A DNA stretch of 64,000 nucleotides from Roseburia porci (lineage in GTDB: Bacteria > Bacillota > Clostridia > Lachnospirales > Lachnospiraceae). Made by a program: the position numbers and the translations under genes. Numbering within the stretch: position 1 is the stretch's first letter; the number at the start of each line of letters is the position of its first letter. The notes under the pieces are model-generated. The model did not search any database and was not told the DNA's origin. It saw only the letters and a program-made list of their open reading frames with translations. The stretch lies in the NCBI RefSeq assembly GCF_009695765.1, contig NZ_VUNI01000001.1:62001-126000 (forward strand), written 5' to 3'. Shown here one piece after another: positions 1 to 9,248 of this stretch.

Positions 1-1
1 G

Positions 2-70
2 GAAAAGAAACCAAAACCAAAGAAAGAGAAGAAACCAAAGCCGAAAAAAGAAAAGAAGCCGAAGGAGCCG
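2..70 (+). repeat. 24-bp tandem repeat encoding a Lys/Pro-rich linker
   Basis: Positions 2-25, 26-49 and 50-70 are near-identical copies of a 24-base unit that encodes EKKPKPKK with small changes. It may continue upstream of the window. It is an in-frame coding repeat that gives a stiff, strongly basic linker just before the membrane segment. Confidence 0.75.
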
Positions 71-592
71 GATCTTACTCCACCACTTCCGAAAGTTCCG
101 GTAATTTTAATCTGGGTTATGGCCATTTCCCTCATGGTACTCGTTCTGGCGGGAACAAACCTTACTTCGTATCAGAATCATATATCAGAAGCAAAGCAAC
201 TCTATTTGGAAGGCAATTATGCACAGGCATATGCGCAGATGGATGGTTTGTCTCTGCATTCTGCAGACAAAGAGTTATATGCCCAGTTGGAAATACTTTC
301 CACAGTTTCAAGCAAATATGATGCATATCAGTCGTTCCAGCAATATGAGAAATATGATATGGCACTGGATTCTTTGATTTGCGCTGAAGGAAGATATCAT
401 GTAAACTATAGTAAGGCAGAAGACGCTAACTGTGCAGAAGAGATGAATCAGATGGAATCACTGATCCAGACTGCTTTGCAGGAAAAATACCAGATGAGCA
501 CAGACGAAGCAGTACAGTTATATTCGCTCAGAGACAGGGATGAGTATACAAGAGAGGTACAATCAAAGATTAAAGCACTTGGCTTGGAGTAG
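2..592 (+). CDS. C-terminal part of a membrane protein with Lys-Pro-rich linker (5' truncated)
   Basis: The reading frame is open from the first bases of the window, so the gene begins upstream. The visible 196 residues start with a very basic Lys-Pro-Glu repeat, then about 20 hydrophobic residues (IWVMAISLMVLVLAG) that form one membrane span, then about 130 mostly polar residues with a helical, TPR-like look (EAKQLYLEGNYAQAYAQMD). By the positive-inside rule the basic linker should be cytoplasmic and the C-terminal domain outside. An internal ATG at 119 lies inside the membrane segment and is an unlikely start. The stop is 10 bases before hisH, so the two are probably co-transcribed. I do not recognise the family; the architecture resembles C-terminal halves of membrane-anchored signalling proteins, but the missing N-terminus would be needed to say. 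Confidence 0.7.
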   Translation, partial: EKKPKPKKEKKPKPKKEKKPKEPDLTPPLPKVPVILIWVMAISLMVLVLAGTNLTSYQNHISEAKQLYLEGNYAQAYAQMDGLSLHSADKELYAQLEILSTVSSKYDAYQSFQQYEKYDMALDSLICAEGRYHVNYSKAEDANCAEEMNQMESLIQTALQEKYQMSTDEAVQLYSLRDRDEYTREVQSKIKALGLE

Positions 593-602
593 GAGACAAA
601 AT

Positions 603-1223
603 ATGATCGCAATTATTGACTACAACGCTGGAAATTTAAAGAGCGTGGAGAAGGCACTTGTGTCTATGGGACAGGAGTGCATGGTTACCAGAAATTTTAA
701 AGAAATCCTTGCAGCAGACAAGGTCATTCTTCCGGGAGTTGGAGCATTCGGAGATGCCATGGAGCAGCTGAAGAAATATGAACTTGACAAAGTTATCCAT
801 GAGGTGACAGACAAAAAGACACCTTTTTTGGGAATTTGTCTTGGATTACAGCTGTTGTTTGAGGGCAGCGATGAGAGCAGTGGTGTGGAGGGACTTCACA
901 TTCTGGATGGCAAAATTCTTCGCATTCCGGATAAAGAAGGCCTTAAGATTCCTCATATCGGATGGAATTCGTTAACTCTGCAGAATAATGGAAGACTTTT
1001 TCATGGAATCCCAGATCAGTCATATGTGTATTTTGTACATTCTTATTATTTGAAAGCTACAGATGAAAGTATTGTGAAAGCGGTCACACAATACAGTACA
1101 ACTATTCATGCATCGGTTGAGAAGGACAATGTGTTTGCCTGCCAGTTTCATCCGGAAAAGAGCAGTACAGTAGGACTTCAGATACTTAAGAACTTCACAG
1201 AAATCACGGGAGGTGCGAGATAA
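603..1223 (+). CDS. hisH: Imidazole glycerol phosphate synthase, glutaminase subunit HisH
   Basis: HisH hydrolyses glutamine and channels ammonia to HisF, which converts PRFAR into imidazole glycerol phosphate and AICAR in histidine synthesis. The 206-residue protein is a class I glutamine amidotransferase: nucleophile Cys79 in GICLGLQ, with His183 and Glu185 in FHPEKSS completing the triad. The N-terminal [11 protein letters not shown] is typical. The start is ATG 603 behind an AGGAGA site at 592-597; an in-frame ATG at 540 overlaps the preceding gene and adds non-family residues. The stop overlaps the hisF start by one base, which fits a 1:1 complex made by coupled translation. The other his genes are not in the window. 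Confidence 0.97.
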   Translation: MIAIIDYNAGNLKSVEKALVSMGQECMVTRNFKEILAADKVILPGVGAFGDAMEQLKKYELDKVIHEVTDKKTPFLGICLGLQLLFEGSDESSGVEGLHILDGKILRIPDKEGLKIPHIGWNSLTLQNNGRLFHGIPDQSYVYFVHSYYLKATDESIVKAVTQYSTTIHASVEKDNVFACQFHPEKSSTVGLQILKNFTEITGGAR

Positions 1224-1984
1224 TGTTTACAAAAAGAATCATCCCATGCTTGGATGTGAATGATGGCAGAGTAGTAAAGGGTGTGAACTTTGTGAATCTG
1301 CAGGATGCAGGTGATCCGGTGGAGATTGCTGCCGCATATGATAAGGCGGGAGCAGATGAAGTGGTTTTTCTGGATATTACTGCTTCTTCGGATAATCGTG
1401 GAACAGTCGTTGATATGGTACGCAAAGTTGCAGAAAATGTTTTCATCCCATTTACAGTTGGTGGAGGAATCCGGACGGTAGAAGATTTTAAAGTGCTTTT
1501 AAGAGAGGGCGCAGATAAAATTTCAATTAATTCATCGGCAATCAATACGCCACGTCTGATCAGTGATGCAGCTGACAAATTTGGAAGCCAGTGTGTGGTT
1601 GTCGCAATTGATGCGAGAAGAAGACCGGATGGAAGCGGCTGGAATGTTTTTAAAAACGGAGGAAGAATCGACACTGGTCTGGATGCGGTTGAATGGGCAA
1701 TGAAGGCTAATCAGCTGGGGGCAGGAGAGATCCTTCTTACCAGTATGGATTGTGATGGAACCAAGGCTGGATATGATATCGCGCTTACACGTCAGATTGC
1801 GGAGAATGTATCGGTTCCGGTTATTGCGTCAGGCGGTGCTGGAACCAGGGAGCATTTTTATGATGCATTAACGGAAGGAAAAGCAGATGCAGCGCTTGCA
1901 GCATCTTTATTCCATTATAAAGAACTTGAAATTATGGATCTGAAAAACTACCTCGCAGACAGAGGTGTATCGGTCAGAAGATAG
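1223..1984 (+). CDS. hisF: Imidazole glycerol phosphate synthase, cyclase subunit HisF
   Basis: HisF is the (beta/alpha)8-barrel cyclase partner of HisH. The 253-residue protein has the usual length. Catalytic aspartates Asp11 ([11 protein letters not shown]) and Asp130 (VVVAIDARR) are in their standard positions, and the phosphate-binding glycine stretches (VGGGIRT, ASGGAGT) are intact. It starts on the ATG that overlaps the hisH stop. The product is the branch between histidine synthesis and recycling of AICAR into purines. Confidence 0.98.
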   Translation: MFTKRIIPCLDVNDGRVVKGVNFVNLQDAGDPVEIAAAYDKAGADEVVFLDITASSDNRGTVVDMVRKVAENVFIPFTVGGGIRTVEDFKVLLREGADKISINSSAINTPRLISDAADKFGSQCVVVAIDARRRPDGSGWNVFKNGGRIDTGLDAVEWAMKANQLGAGEILLTSMDCDGTKAGYDIALTRQIAENVSVPVIASGGAGTREHFYDALTEGKADAALAASLFHYKELEIMDLKNYLADRGVSVRR

Positions 1985-2000
1985 GAGTGGCAGTAAAATA

Positions 2001-2678
2001 ATGGGAATGATCAATAATGACTGGCTTCCGGCAGTACAGGAAGAATTTAAAAAACCGTATTACAGACAGTTGTATCAGTTTGTAAATCAGGAGTACCAGA
2101 CACATGTGATCTATCCGCCGGCTGATGATATATTCAATGCATTTCACTTTACTCCGCTTAGCAAAGTAAAAGTGCTGCTTCTGGGGCAGGATCCGTATCA
2201 TAATGAACATCAGGCACATGGGCTGAGCTTTTCAGTGCTTCCGGAGCAGAAAGAGATTCCTCCTTCGCTTCAGAATATTTACAAGGAATTACATGATGAT
2301 CTTGGGTGTTATATTCCGAATAATGGTTATCTGAAGAAATGGGCAGATCAGGGAGTGCTTTTATTGAACACAGTCCTTACAGTCCGGGCACATCAGGCAA
2401 ATTCTCATCAGGGACATGGATGGGAACAGTTCACAGATGCGATCATACATGCTGTAAATGCACAGGATCGTCCGATTGTTTATCTGTTATGGGGCAGACC
2501 TGCACAGAGCAAGATCCCGATGCTTACGAATCCGAAACATCTGATCTTAAAGGCCCCGCATCCGAGTCCGTTGTCTGCATACAGGGGATTTTTTGGATGC
2601 AGACATTTCAGCAAAGCGAATGAGTTCCTTGTGGAACATGGTGAAACACCGATTGACTGGCAGATAGAAAATATCTGA
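2001..2678 (+). CDS. ung: Uracil-DNA glycosylase, family 1
   Basis: Removes uracil from DNA as the first step of base excision repair. With the start at ATG 2001 the protein is 225 residues and keeps Escherichia coli numbering for both key residues: Asp64 in the water-activating GQDPYH motif and His187 in the DNA-intercalation loop HPSPLSAYRG. A GGAG lies at 1984-1987. A longer reading from 1965 would overlap hisF and add residues not typical of the family. It follows hisF by 16 bases and is probably in the same transcript. Confidence 0.97.
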   Translation: MGMINNDWLPAVQEEFKKPYYRQLYQFVNQEYQTHVIYPPADDIFNAFHFTPLSKVKVLLLGQDPYHNEHQAHGLSFSVLPEQKEIPPSLQNIYKELHDDLGCYIPNNGYLKKWADQGVLLLNTVLTVRAHQANSHQGHGWEQFTDAIIHAVNAQDRPIVYLLWGRPAQSKIPMLTNPKHLILKAPHPSPLSAYRGFFGCRHFSKANEFLVEHGETPIDWQIENI

Positions 2679-2775
2679 TACAGTTTCATCCTAAAGAATT
2701 ACAGAAATATGTCGATACTATATGTAATAGAACCGTAAACATGGAAAGTTAAGAGAAGTCAAAGGAGTGACAGAT

Positions 2776-3549
2776 ATGGCAATTATTTCAGGATATGATT
2801 CTTCATCGATCAGCACTTTGTTTTCCAGTTTAAATACAGGAAATAAGACAACAGGAGCTGGAAGTTCAGATCTGCTTGGAATCAGCTATACAGATTATGC
2901 GTGCATTCGAAGTGGATCTTATTTCCAGCTGATGAAGGCATATTATGCAGATCCACAAAATAATACAGCTGGTATTGCAAATACTAAGACTACAACAGCA
3001 ACATCGAAGGATTCAGCGAAGAAGCTTGCAGCGATTGAAAGCAGCACGGAGAGCCTGAATAAATCTGCGGAAGCGTTATATAAGAATTCGAGTCTGTTTC
3101 AGGAGAAAACAATCACCGACAAAGATGGAAATAAAACAAAAGGATATGATACAGAAGCTATTTATAAGGCTGTCAGCCAGTTTGTATCTGATTATAATTC
3201 CGTAGTTGAAACAGCTGGAAGTTCTGAATCATCAAAGATTACCAATGCAGCGTCTGCTATGGTGAATACGACAACGGAGAACAGAAAGCTTTTAAGCGCG
3301 ATTGGTATTACGTTTGACAGCAGTAAATACACGATGAAGATTGACAAGGATGCGTTTGAAAAAGCAGATATGAATAAGATTAAGACCTTGTTTCAGGGAA
3401 CAGGATCTTATGCATATTCGATTGAAGCGAAATCTTCTATGGTGAATATGTATGCAAAAAGTGAAGCATCCAAATCCAATACCTACGGAGCATCGGGGGG
3501 ATATACCTACAATTATTCAACCGGTGAATTGTATAACACGACAACTTAA
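2776..3549 (+). CDS. Small protein with a FliD (filament cap) C-terminal-like region
   Basis: A 257-residue Ser/Thr/Asn-rich protein without a signal peptide or membrane segment. Residues about 120-220 read like the C-terminal part of flagellar cap proteins: FVSDYNSVVETA, then NRKLLSAIGITFD, a KYTMKIDKDAFEKA stretch and KIKTLFQGTGSYA. The N-terminal 50 residues (ISYTDYACIRSGSYFQLMKAYYA) are not a FliD N-terminus. ATG 2776 is preceded by AAAGGAG (2761-2767); an in-frame GTG at 2767 overlaps that site. It is followed by a strong terminator. No flagellin or flagellar cluster is in the window. The FliD resemblance is read by eye; the function is unknown. Confidence 0.65.
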   Translation: MAIISGYDSSSISTLFSSLNTGNKTTGAGSSDLLGISYTDYACIRSGSYFQLMKAYYADPQNNTAGIANTKTTTATSKDSAKKLAAIESSTESLNKSAEALYKNSSLFQEKTITDKDGNKTKGYDTEAIYKAVSQFVSDYNSVVETAGSSESSKITNAASAMVNTTTENRKLLSAIGITFDSSKYTMKIDKDAFEKADMNKIKTLFQGTGSYAYSIEAKSSMVNMYAKSEASKSNTYGASGGYTYNYSTGELYNTTT

Positions 3550-3560
3550 GATTTTAATTA

Positions 3561-3605
3561 AAAAGGGCGTGTGAAAAAACTTTCGTTTTTTCACACGCCC
3601 TTTTT
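3561..3605. terminator. Bidirectional intrinsic terminator
   Basis: A perfect 20-bp inverted repeat (left arm 3561-3580, loop TTTC, right arm 3585-3604) with A and T runs on both flanks. It lies between the convergent FliD-like gene and the ABC-F gene and can stop transcription from either side. Confidence 0.93.
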
Positions 3606-3663
3606 GTGTAGTGCGCCGTAAGGCGAACATTTTTGTTCACAGTTTATCGAATAATCTGTGATA

Positions 3664-5298
3664 TTAATTCTCGTCATCATCTGACATTGCATATACCTGG
3701 CGTTTTCTTGCCATTTCATCATTCTCAAGATATTCATCATAAGTAGAAATCTTATCGATCATAGATCCATCCGGAAGGAATTCGATAATGCGGTTTGCGG
3801 TAGTCTGTACAACCTGGTGGTCACGGCAGGCAAAAAGAATAACTCCGGAGAATTTCATCATACCGTTATTTAATGCTGTGATGGACTCCATATCCAGGTG
3901 GTCAGTAGGCTCGTCAAACATCAGAACGTTTGCACCCATGATCATCATGCGGGAGAGGAGAACGCGGACTTTTTCGCCTCCGGAAAGAACGCGCATTTTC
4001 TTGACACCATCTTCACCGGCAAAAAGCATACGGCCGAGGAAACCACGCACATAAGTTGCATCTTTGATTTCTGAGAACTGTGTGAGCCAGTCAACGATCA
4101 GTTCATCAGAATCGAAAATCTGTGTGTTATCCTTTGGAAAATATGCCTGACTGGTGGTTACCCCCCATTTGAAAGAGCCTTCATCCGGTTCCAGTTCACC
4201 GGCAAGGATTTTAAATAAAGTGGTTTTTGCAAGTTCGTTACCGCCGACAAATGCAATTTTGTCTTCACGGCCAACAATGAAGGAAATGTTGTCTAAAACT
4301 TTAACCCCGTCGATTGTTTTGGAGATTCCTTCTACCGTAAGAACTTCGTTACCGATCTCGCGGTTTGGACGGAAATCGATGTACGGATATTTACGACTGG
4401 AAGGACGGATCTCATCCAGCTGAATTTTTTCCAGAGCACGTTTACGGGAGGTTGCCTGTTTGGATTTGGAAGCGTTCGCAGAGAAACGTGAGATAAAGTC
4501 CTGTAATTCTTTGATCTTTTCCTCTTTCTTTTTGTTGGCTTCTTTCATCTGACGGATGATCAGCTGGCTGGATTCATACCAGAAATCATAGTTTCCGGCA
4601 TAGAGCTGGATCTTACCATAGTCCATATCGGCAATATGAGTACATACTTTGTTCAGGAAGTAACGGTCATGGGATACAACGATGACTGTATTTTCAAAAT
4701 TGATCAGGAATTCTTCCAGCCATGCAATTGCATCCAGATCCAGGTGGTTGGTCGGCTCATCGAGAAGAAGAATATCTGGATTGCCAAACAGAGCCTGTGC
4801 AAGGAGAACCTTGACTTTCAGTGCACCAGGAAGATCAGCCATCAGAGTGTAGTGATCTTCACTTGGAATTCCAAGTCCGTTTAACAGGGTAGCAGCATCG
4901 GATTCTGCATTCCATCCGTCCATTTCAGCGAATTCACCTTCCAGTTCACTGGCACGGATACCATCTTCATCTGAGAAATCCTCTTTCATATAAATGGCAT
5001 CTTTCTCTTTCATGATCTCATAGAGACGTTTGTTACCCATGATAACAGTATCAAGTACGGTATATTCATCATACTTGAAATGATCCTGCTGCAGGAAGGA
5101 TAAACGCTGTCCAGGTGTGATGACAATATCACCGCTTGTTGGTTCGAGCTGACCGGAGAGAATCTTTAAAAATGTGGATTTTCCGGCGCCGTTTGCACCA
5201 ATCAGTCCATAACAGTTTCCTTCGGTAAATTTGATGTTGACCTCTTCGAAAAGAGCTTTTTTCCCGAGGCGGAGTGTAATATTATTTGCACTAATCAT
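3664..5298 (-). CDS. ABC-F family ATPase, YkpA/YbiT-like
   Basis: A soluble protein of 544 residues with two ABC domains and no membrane part, so an ABC-F translation factor or ribosome-protection type protein rather than a transporter. Domain 1 has Walker A GANGAGKST (34-42) and Walker B/D-loop LLLDEPTNHLD, but its signature is degenerate (LPGALK). A Lys/Glu-rich linker near residues 240-300 is the tRNA-facing arm. Domain 2 has LSGGEK and FDEPTDHLD, and its P-loop GGNELAKTT carries Ala where Gly is usual. Start codon at 5298 with an AAAGG site. Length and N-terminus (MISANNITLR) point to the YkpA/YbiT branch, which is not linked to drug resistance. Confidence 0.93.
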   Translation of the reverse strand: MISANNITLRLGKKALFEEVNIKFTEGNCYGLIGANGAGKSTFLKILSGQLEPTSGDIVITPGQRLSFLQQDHFKYDEYTVLDTVIMGNKRLYEIMKEKDAIYMKEDFSDEDGIRASELEGEFAEMDGWNAESDAATLLNGLGIPSEDHYTLMADLPGALKVKVLLAQALFGNPDILLLDEPTNHLDLDAIAWLEEFLINFENTVIVVSHDRYFLNKVCTHIADMDYGKIQLYAGNYDFWYESSQLIIRQMKEANKKKEEKIKELQDFISRFSANASKSKQATSRKRALEKIQLDEIRPSSRKYPYIDFRPNREIGNEVLTVEGISKTIDGVKVLDNISFIVGREDKIAFVGGNELAKTTLFKILAGELEPDEGSFKWGVTTSQAYFPKDNTQIFDSDELIVDWLTQFSEIKDATYVRGFLGRMLFAGEDGVKKMRVLSGGEKVRVLLSRMMIMGANVLMFDEPTDHLDMESITALNNGMMKFSGVILFACRDHQVVQTTANRIIEFLPDGSMIDKISTYDEYLENDEMARKRQVYAMSDDDEN

Positions 5299-5353
5299 AA
5301 CAATTACCTTTCTATATTATATTTATGTTCGTATCAATATGGAATCGCTTACT

Positions 5354-5381
5354 ATTGTACCGTAAAATCTGTAATTTGCAA
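5354..5381 (-). promoter_or_regulatory. Sigma-A promoter of the ABC-F gene
   Basis: Read on the minus strand, TTGCAA (5376-5381) is followed by a 16-base spacer and TACAAT (5354-5359), about 55 bases before the ABC-F start. It is divergent from the nifJ promoter. Confidence 0.7.
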
Positions 5382-5448
5382 GAAAAAAATAAATATCATA
5401 CAGGAAACCTTGTACTAAATTTTAAACAGAAATTCAGAGACTGGTCGC

Positions 5449-5477
5449 TTTACAGAAGAGTTGGAAAATGATAAAAT
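5449..5477 (+). promoter_or_regulatory. Sigma-A promoter of nifJ
   Basis: TTTACA (5449-5454), 17-base spacer, TAAAAT (5472-5477). The expected leader is about 55 bases and contains a small hairpin (AAGCA...TGCTT, near 5489-5503) before the strong AAGGAGG ribosome site at 5524-5530. I looked for a Rex redox-repressor box here and did not find a convincing one. Confidence 0.78.
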
Positions 5478-5537
5478 AATGTCAATAAGCAAAATATGCT
5501 TAGGCGTATTGTGTTATTTATTTAAGGAGGAAAAATC

Positions 5538-8500
5538 ATGGCAAGAAAAAAACAATCCATGGATGGTAATACCGCTGCCGCTCATGTAGCCTATGCCTAC
5601 ACAGAAGTTGCTGGTATTTATCCAATCACACCATCAAGCCCGATGGCTGACTCTGTAGATCAGTGGGCAGCTGCTGGACAGAAGAACATCTTTGGTAACA
5701 CAGTCAGAGTTGTTGAGATGGAATCAGAAGCAGGTGCAGCAGGAACTGTTCACGGTTCTTTAGCAGCAGGTGCGCTGACAACAACATTTACAGCTTCTCA
5801 GGGATTACTTCTTATGATCCCTAATATGTATAAAATCGCAGGTGAGCAGTTACCTTGCGTATTTGACGTTTCAGCACGTACAGTTGCTACACAGTCATTA
5901 AATATCTTTGGTGACCACAGTGACGTATATGCTTGTCGTCAGACAGGTTTCGCTATGTTATGCGAGACAAACCCACAGGAAGTTATGGACTTAAGCCCGG
6001 TTGCTCATTTAGCAGCTCTTGAAGGAAAAGTTCCATTCATCAACTTCTTCGATGGATTCCGTACATCTCACGAGATTCAGAAGATCGAGAAATGGGATTA
6101 TGAAGATCTGAAAGAGATGTGCCCAATGGATGCAGTAGAAGCATTCCGTGCACACGCACTGAATCCAGAGCATCCAGCAGCTCGTGGTTCTCATGAGAAC
6201 GGTGATGTATTCTTCCAGCATCGTGAAGCATGTAACACAGCTTACAATGCTTTGCCAGCAGTTGTTGAGAAATACATGAAGAAAGTAAATGAGAAGTTAG
6301 GCACAAATTACGATCTGTTCAACTATTATGGAGCACCAGACGCTGATCGTGTAATCATCGCTATGGGTTCTATCAATGACGTTGCAGAAGAAGTAATTGA
6401 TTACTTAACAGCTAAGGGTGAGAAAGTCGGATTAGTTAAAGTTCGTCTGTATCGTCCATGGTCTCCAGAAGCATTACTCAAAGTTATTCCTAAGACAGCT
6501 AAGAAGATCGCTGTATTAGACAGAACAAAAGAGCCAGGTGCTTTAGGTGAGCCATTATACCTTGACGTTGCTACAACACTTCGTGAAGCAGGAATGAACG
6601 ATGTTGTTTTAGTTGGTGGACGTTATGGATTAGGTTCTAAAGATACTCCACCTTCATCTGTATTCGCTGTATATACAGAACTGGAGAAAGATGAGCCTAA
6701 GAAGAGATTTACACTTGGTATCACAGATGATGTAACATACTTAAGCTTACCAGAAGTTAAACCAGCTCCTATCACATCTGCACCTGGAACAAAAGAGTGC
6801 AAATTCTGGGGACTTGGTGGAGATGGTACTGTAGGTGCTAATAAGAACTCTACAAAGATCATCGGTGACCATACAGATAAATACATCCAGGCATATTTCC
6901 AGTATGACTCTAAGAAAACAGGTGGTGTTACAATTTCCCACTTACGTTTCGGTGATAACCCAATCAGAAGTCCATACTACATCAACCAGGCAGACTTCGT
7001 AGCTTGCCACAACCCTGCATATGTTATCCAGGGAATGAAGATGGTTCAGGATGTTAAACCAGGCGGAGTATTCATGATCAACTGCCAGTGGTCTGACGAA
7101 GAATTAGACAGCAAATTAAATGCTGAAGCTAAGAAATACATTGCAGATAACAATATCCAGCTTTACACAATCAACGCAATTGATAAAGCTATCGAAATTG
7201 GTATGGGTAAACGTACAAATACAATCCTTCAGTCTGCATTCTTCAAATTAGCTGATGTTATGCCAATCGATCAGGCTGTTGAATACATGAAAGCAGCAGC
7301 TAAGAAATCTTACAGCAAAAAAGGTGATGCAGTTGTAGAGATGAACTACAAAGCAATTGATGCCGGTGTAGATGCTGTACATAAAGTTGAAGTTCCAGAA
7401 TCATGGAAGAATCCTGCTCCAGATGCTCCTGCAAAAGAGATTACAGGACGTCCAGAAGTTGTTAAGATGGTAAAAGATCTCTTAGAGCCAATCTCTAAGA
7501 TGGATGGTGACAGCCTTCCAGTATCTGCATTCATGGGCAACCCTGATGGACAGTTCGAGACAGGTGCTTCTGCATACGAGAAACGTGGTACTGCAGTTAT
7601 GGTTCCAGAGTGGAACGCAGATGCATGTATCCAGTGTAACAGCTGTGCATTCGTATGTTCACATGCTACAATTCGTCCATTCTTATTATCAGATGACGAA
7701 GTAAAGGCAGCTCCTTCAAATATCAAACTTGCTGACATGAAACCTAAGGCTGGCGAGTACAAATATACAATGAGTGTATCTCCACTTGACTGTATGGGAT
7801 GTGGTGAGTGTATCACTGTATGTCCAAAAGCAGCTGACGGAGCAATCAAGATGGTTCCACAGGAATCACAGGCAGCAGAGCAGCCAGTATTTGACTACTT
7901 AGTAGCTAACGTTGGTAAGAAAGATATCGGCCTTTCTGATACAACACCTAAGGGATCTCAGTTCAATCAGCCATTACTTGAGTTCTCAGGATCATGTGCA
8001 GGATGTGCTGAAACATCTTACGCTAGATTAATTACACAGTTATTCGGTGAGCAGATGTACATCTCAAATGCAACAGGATGTTCTTCTATCTGGGGTAACC
8101 CTGCAGCTACTTCACCATACACAGTAAACAAAGACTCTAAGAAGGGTCCAGCTTGGTCTAACTCATTATTCGAGGATAATGCTGAGCACGGTTTAGGAAT
8201 GTATGTTGGACAGAAATATGTTCGTGAGATGGCTATTGAATCTGCAAAAGCTTGTGCAGAATCTGACAAAGCAAGCGCTGAATTAAAAGCAGCATTTGCT
8301 AAATTCGAAGAGACTGTAAATGATACAAAAGCAAATACACCTGCAACAGCAGCTTTAGTTGCAGAACTTGAAAAAGCAGCAGCAGCTGGATGCCCAGACG
8401 CAAAAGCAGCTCTTGCTAAGAAAGATTATCTGTCTAAGAAATCTGTATGGATCTTCGGTGGCGACGGATGGGCATATGATATCGGATTCGGTGGATTAGA

Positions 8501-9095
8501 CCATGTACTCGCATCTGGAGAGAACGTAAACGTTATGGTATTCGATACAGAGATGTATTCTAATACAGGTGGACAGGCTTCTAAAGCTTCTAACATCGGT
8601 GAGGTTTGCCAGTTCGCAGCTTCTGGTAAAGAAGTTGGAAAGAAATCTCTTGCTGAGATCGCTATGAGCTATGGTTATGTATATGTAGCACAGATCGCTC
8701 TTGGTGCTAACCCAGCTCAGGCTGTAAAAGTAATCGCTGAAGCAGAAGCTTACAACGGACCATCATTAATCATTGGTTACGCTCCATGCGAACTTCACGG
8801 TATCGCTAAGGGTGGTATGAACCATTGCCAGGATGAGATGAAGAAAGCAGTTAACGCTGGTTACTGGAATCTGTTCTCATTCAACCCAGAATTAAAAGCT
8901 GAAGGAAAGAACCCATTCACTCTGACAAGCAAACCAGGTGATGGATCTTACCAGGCATTCTTAAATAACGAGGCTCGTTATACTCGTCTGATTAAACCGT
9001 TCCCAGAAAGAGCTGAGAAACTGTTTAAAGAGTCTGAGGAAGCAGCAGTTGCCCGTTATGATCATCTGTTAAAACTTGTAGAACTCTACAAATAA
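5538..9095 (+). CDS. nifJ: Pyruvate:ferredoxin (flavodoxin) oxidoreductase
   Basis: Oxidatively decarboxylates pyruvate to acetyl-CoA and CO2 and reduces ferredoxin; the central fermentative enzyme of anaerobic clostridia. The 1185 residues are a single-chain PFOR of normal length: N-terminal pyrimidine-binding domain (IYPITPSSPMAD near residue 30), transketolase-C-like and EKR-type middle domains, a two-cluster ferredoxin domain with CIQCNSCAFVC (about 697-707) and CMGCGECITVCPK (about 752-763), and a C-terminal TPP-binding domain with GSCAGCAETSYARL (near 820) and GCSSIWG. The first cluster ends in CS rather than the usual CP. Codon use is much more biased than in neighbouring genes, as expected for a highly expressed enzyme. 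Confidence 0.98.
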   Translation: MARKKQSMDGNTAAAHVAYAYTEVAGIYPITPSSPMADSVDQWAAAGQKNIFGNTVRVVEMESEAGAAGTVHGSLAAGALTTTFTASQGLLLMIPNMYKIAGEQLPCVFDVSARTVATQSLNIFGDHSDVYACRQTGFAMLCETNPQEVMDLSPVAHLAALEGKVPFINFFDGFRTSHEIQKIEKWDYEDLKEMCPMDAVEAFRAHALNPEHPAARGSHENGDVFFQHREACNTAYNALPAVVEKYMKKVNEKLGTNYDLFNYYGAPDADRVIIAMGSINDVAEEVIDYLTAKGEKVGLVKVRLYRPWSPEALLKVIPKTAKKIAVLDRTKEPGALGEPLYLDVATTLREAGMNDVVLVGGRYGLGSKDTPPSSVFAVYTELEKDEPKKRFTLGITDDVTYLSLPEVKPAPITSAPGTKECKFWGLGGDGTVGANKNSTKIIGDHTDKYIQAYFQYDSKKTGGVTISHLRFGDNPIRSPYYINQADFVACHNPAYVIQGMKMVQDVKPGGVFMINCQWSDEELDSKLNAEAKKYIADNNIQLYTINAIDKAIEIGMGKRTNTILQSAFFKLADVMPIDQAVEYMKAAAKKSYSKKGDAVVEMNYKAIDAGVDAVHKVEVPESWKNPAPDAPAKEITGRPEVVKMVKDLLEPISKMDGDSLPVSAFMGNPDGQFETGASAYEKRGTAVMVPEWNADACIQCNSCAFVCSHATIRPFLLSDDEVKAAPSNIKLADMKPKAGEYKYTMSVSPLDCMGCGECITVCPKAADGAIKMVPQESQAAEQPVFDYLVANVGKKDIGLSDTTPKGSQFNQPLLEFSGSCAGCAETSYARLITQLFGEQMYISNATGCSSIWGNPAATSPYTVNKDSKKGPAWSNSLFEDNAEHGLGMYVGQKYVREMAIESAKACAESDKASAELKAAFAKFEETVNDTKANTPATAALVAELEKAAAAGCPDAKAALAKKDYLSKKSVWIFGGDGWAYDIGFGGLDHVLASGENVNVMVFDTEMYSNTGGQASKASNIGEVCQFAASGKEVGKKSLAEIAMSYGYVYVAQIALGANPAQAVKVIAEAEAYNGPSLIIGYAPCELHGIAKGGMNHCQDEMKKAVNAGYWNLFSFNPELKAEGKNPFTLTSKPGDGSYQAFLNNEARYTRLIKPFPERAEKLFKESEEAAVARYDHLLKLVELYK

Positions 9096-9113
9096 TTAAC
9101 AAATAGAGAAGCG

Positions 9114-9147
9114 GCCGTATCAGGATATCTGATACGGCTGTTTTTTT
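9114..9147 (+). terminator. Intrinsic terminator of nifJ
   Basis: Stem GCCGTATCAG (9114-9123), 5-base loop, CTGATACGGC (9129-9138), then seven T residues. It lies 18 bases after the nifJ stop. Confidence 0.92.
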
Positions 9148-9160
9148 GCATTCTACCACG

Positions 9161-9189
9161 TTTACAAATATTCGGTGAAATGATACAAT
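9161..9189 (+). promoter_or_regulatory. Sigma-A promoter of the coiled-coil protein gene
   Basis: TTTACA (9161-9166), 17-base spacer, TACAAT (9184-9189). It sits directly after the nifJ terminator and gives a leader of about 53 bases. Confidence 0.75.
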
Positions 9190-9248
9190 AGACATATCTG
9201 TTCAGAAAAGATGTTTTTTGAATATACAGATTCCACAGGAGGAAGGTT

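Noticed and set aside
1204-1674. Minus-strand frame of 156 codons inside hisF
   Set aside because: Antisense to hisF, whose catalytic residues are all in place.
5299-5537. Rex redox-repressor box before nifJ
   Set aside because: The TTGTG-TTA stretch near 5512 lacks the inverted partner; the match is too poor.
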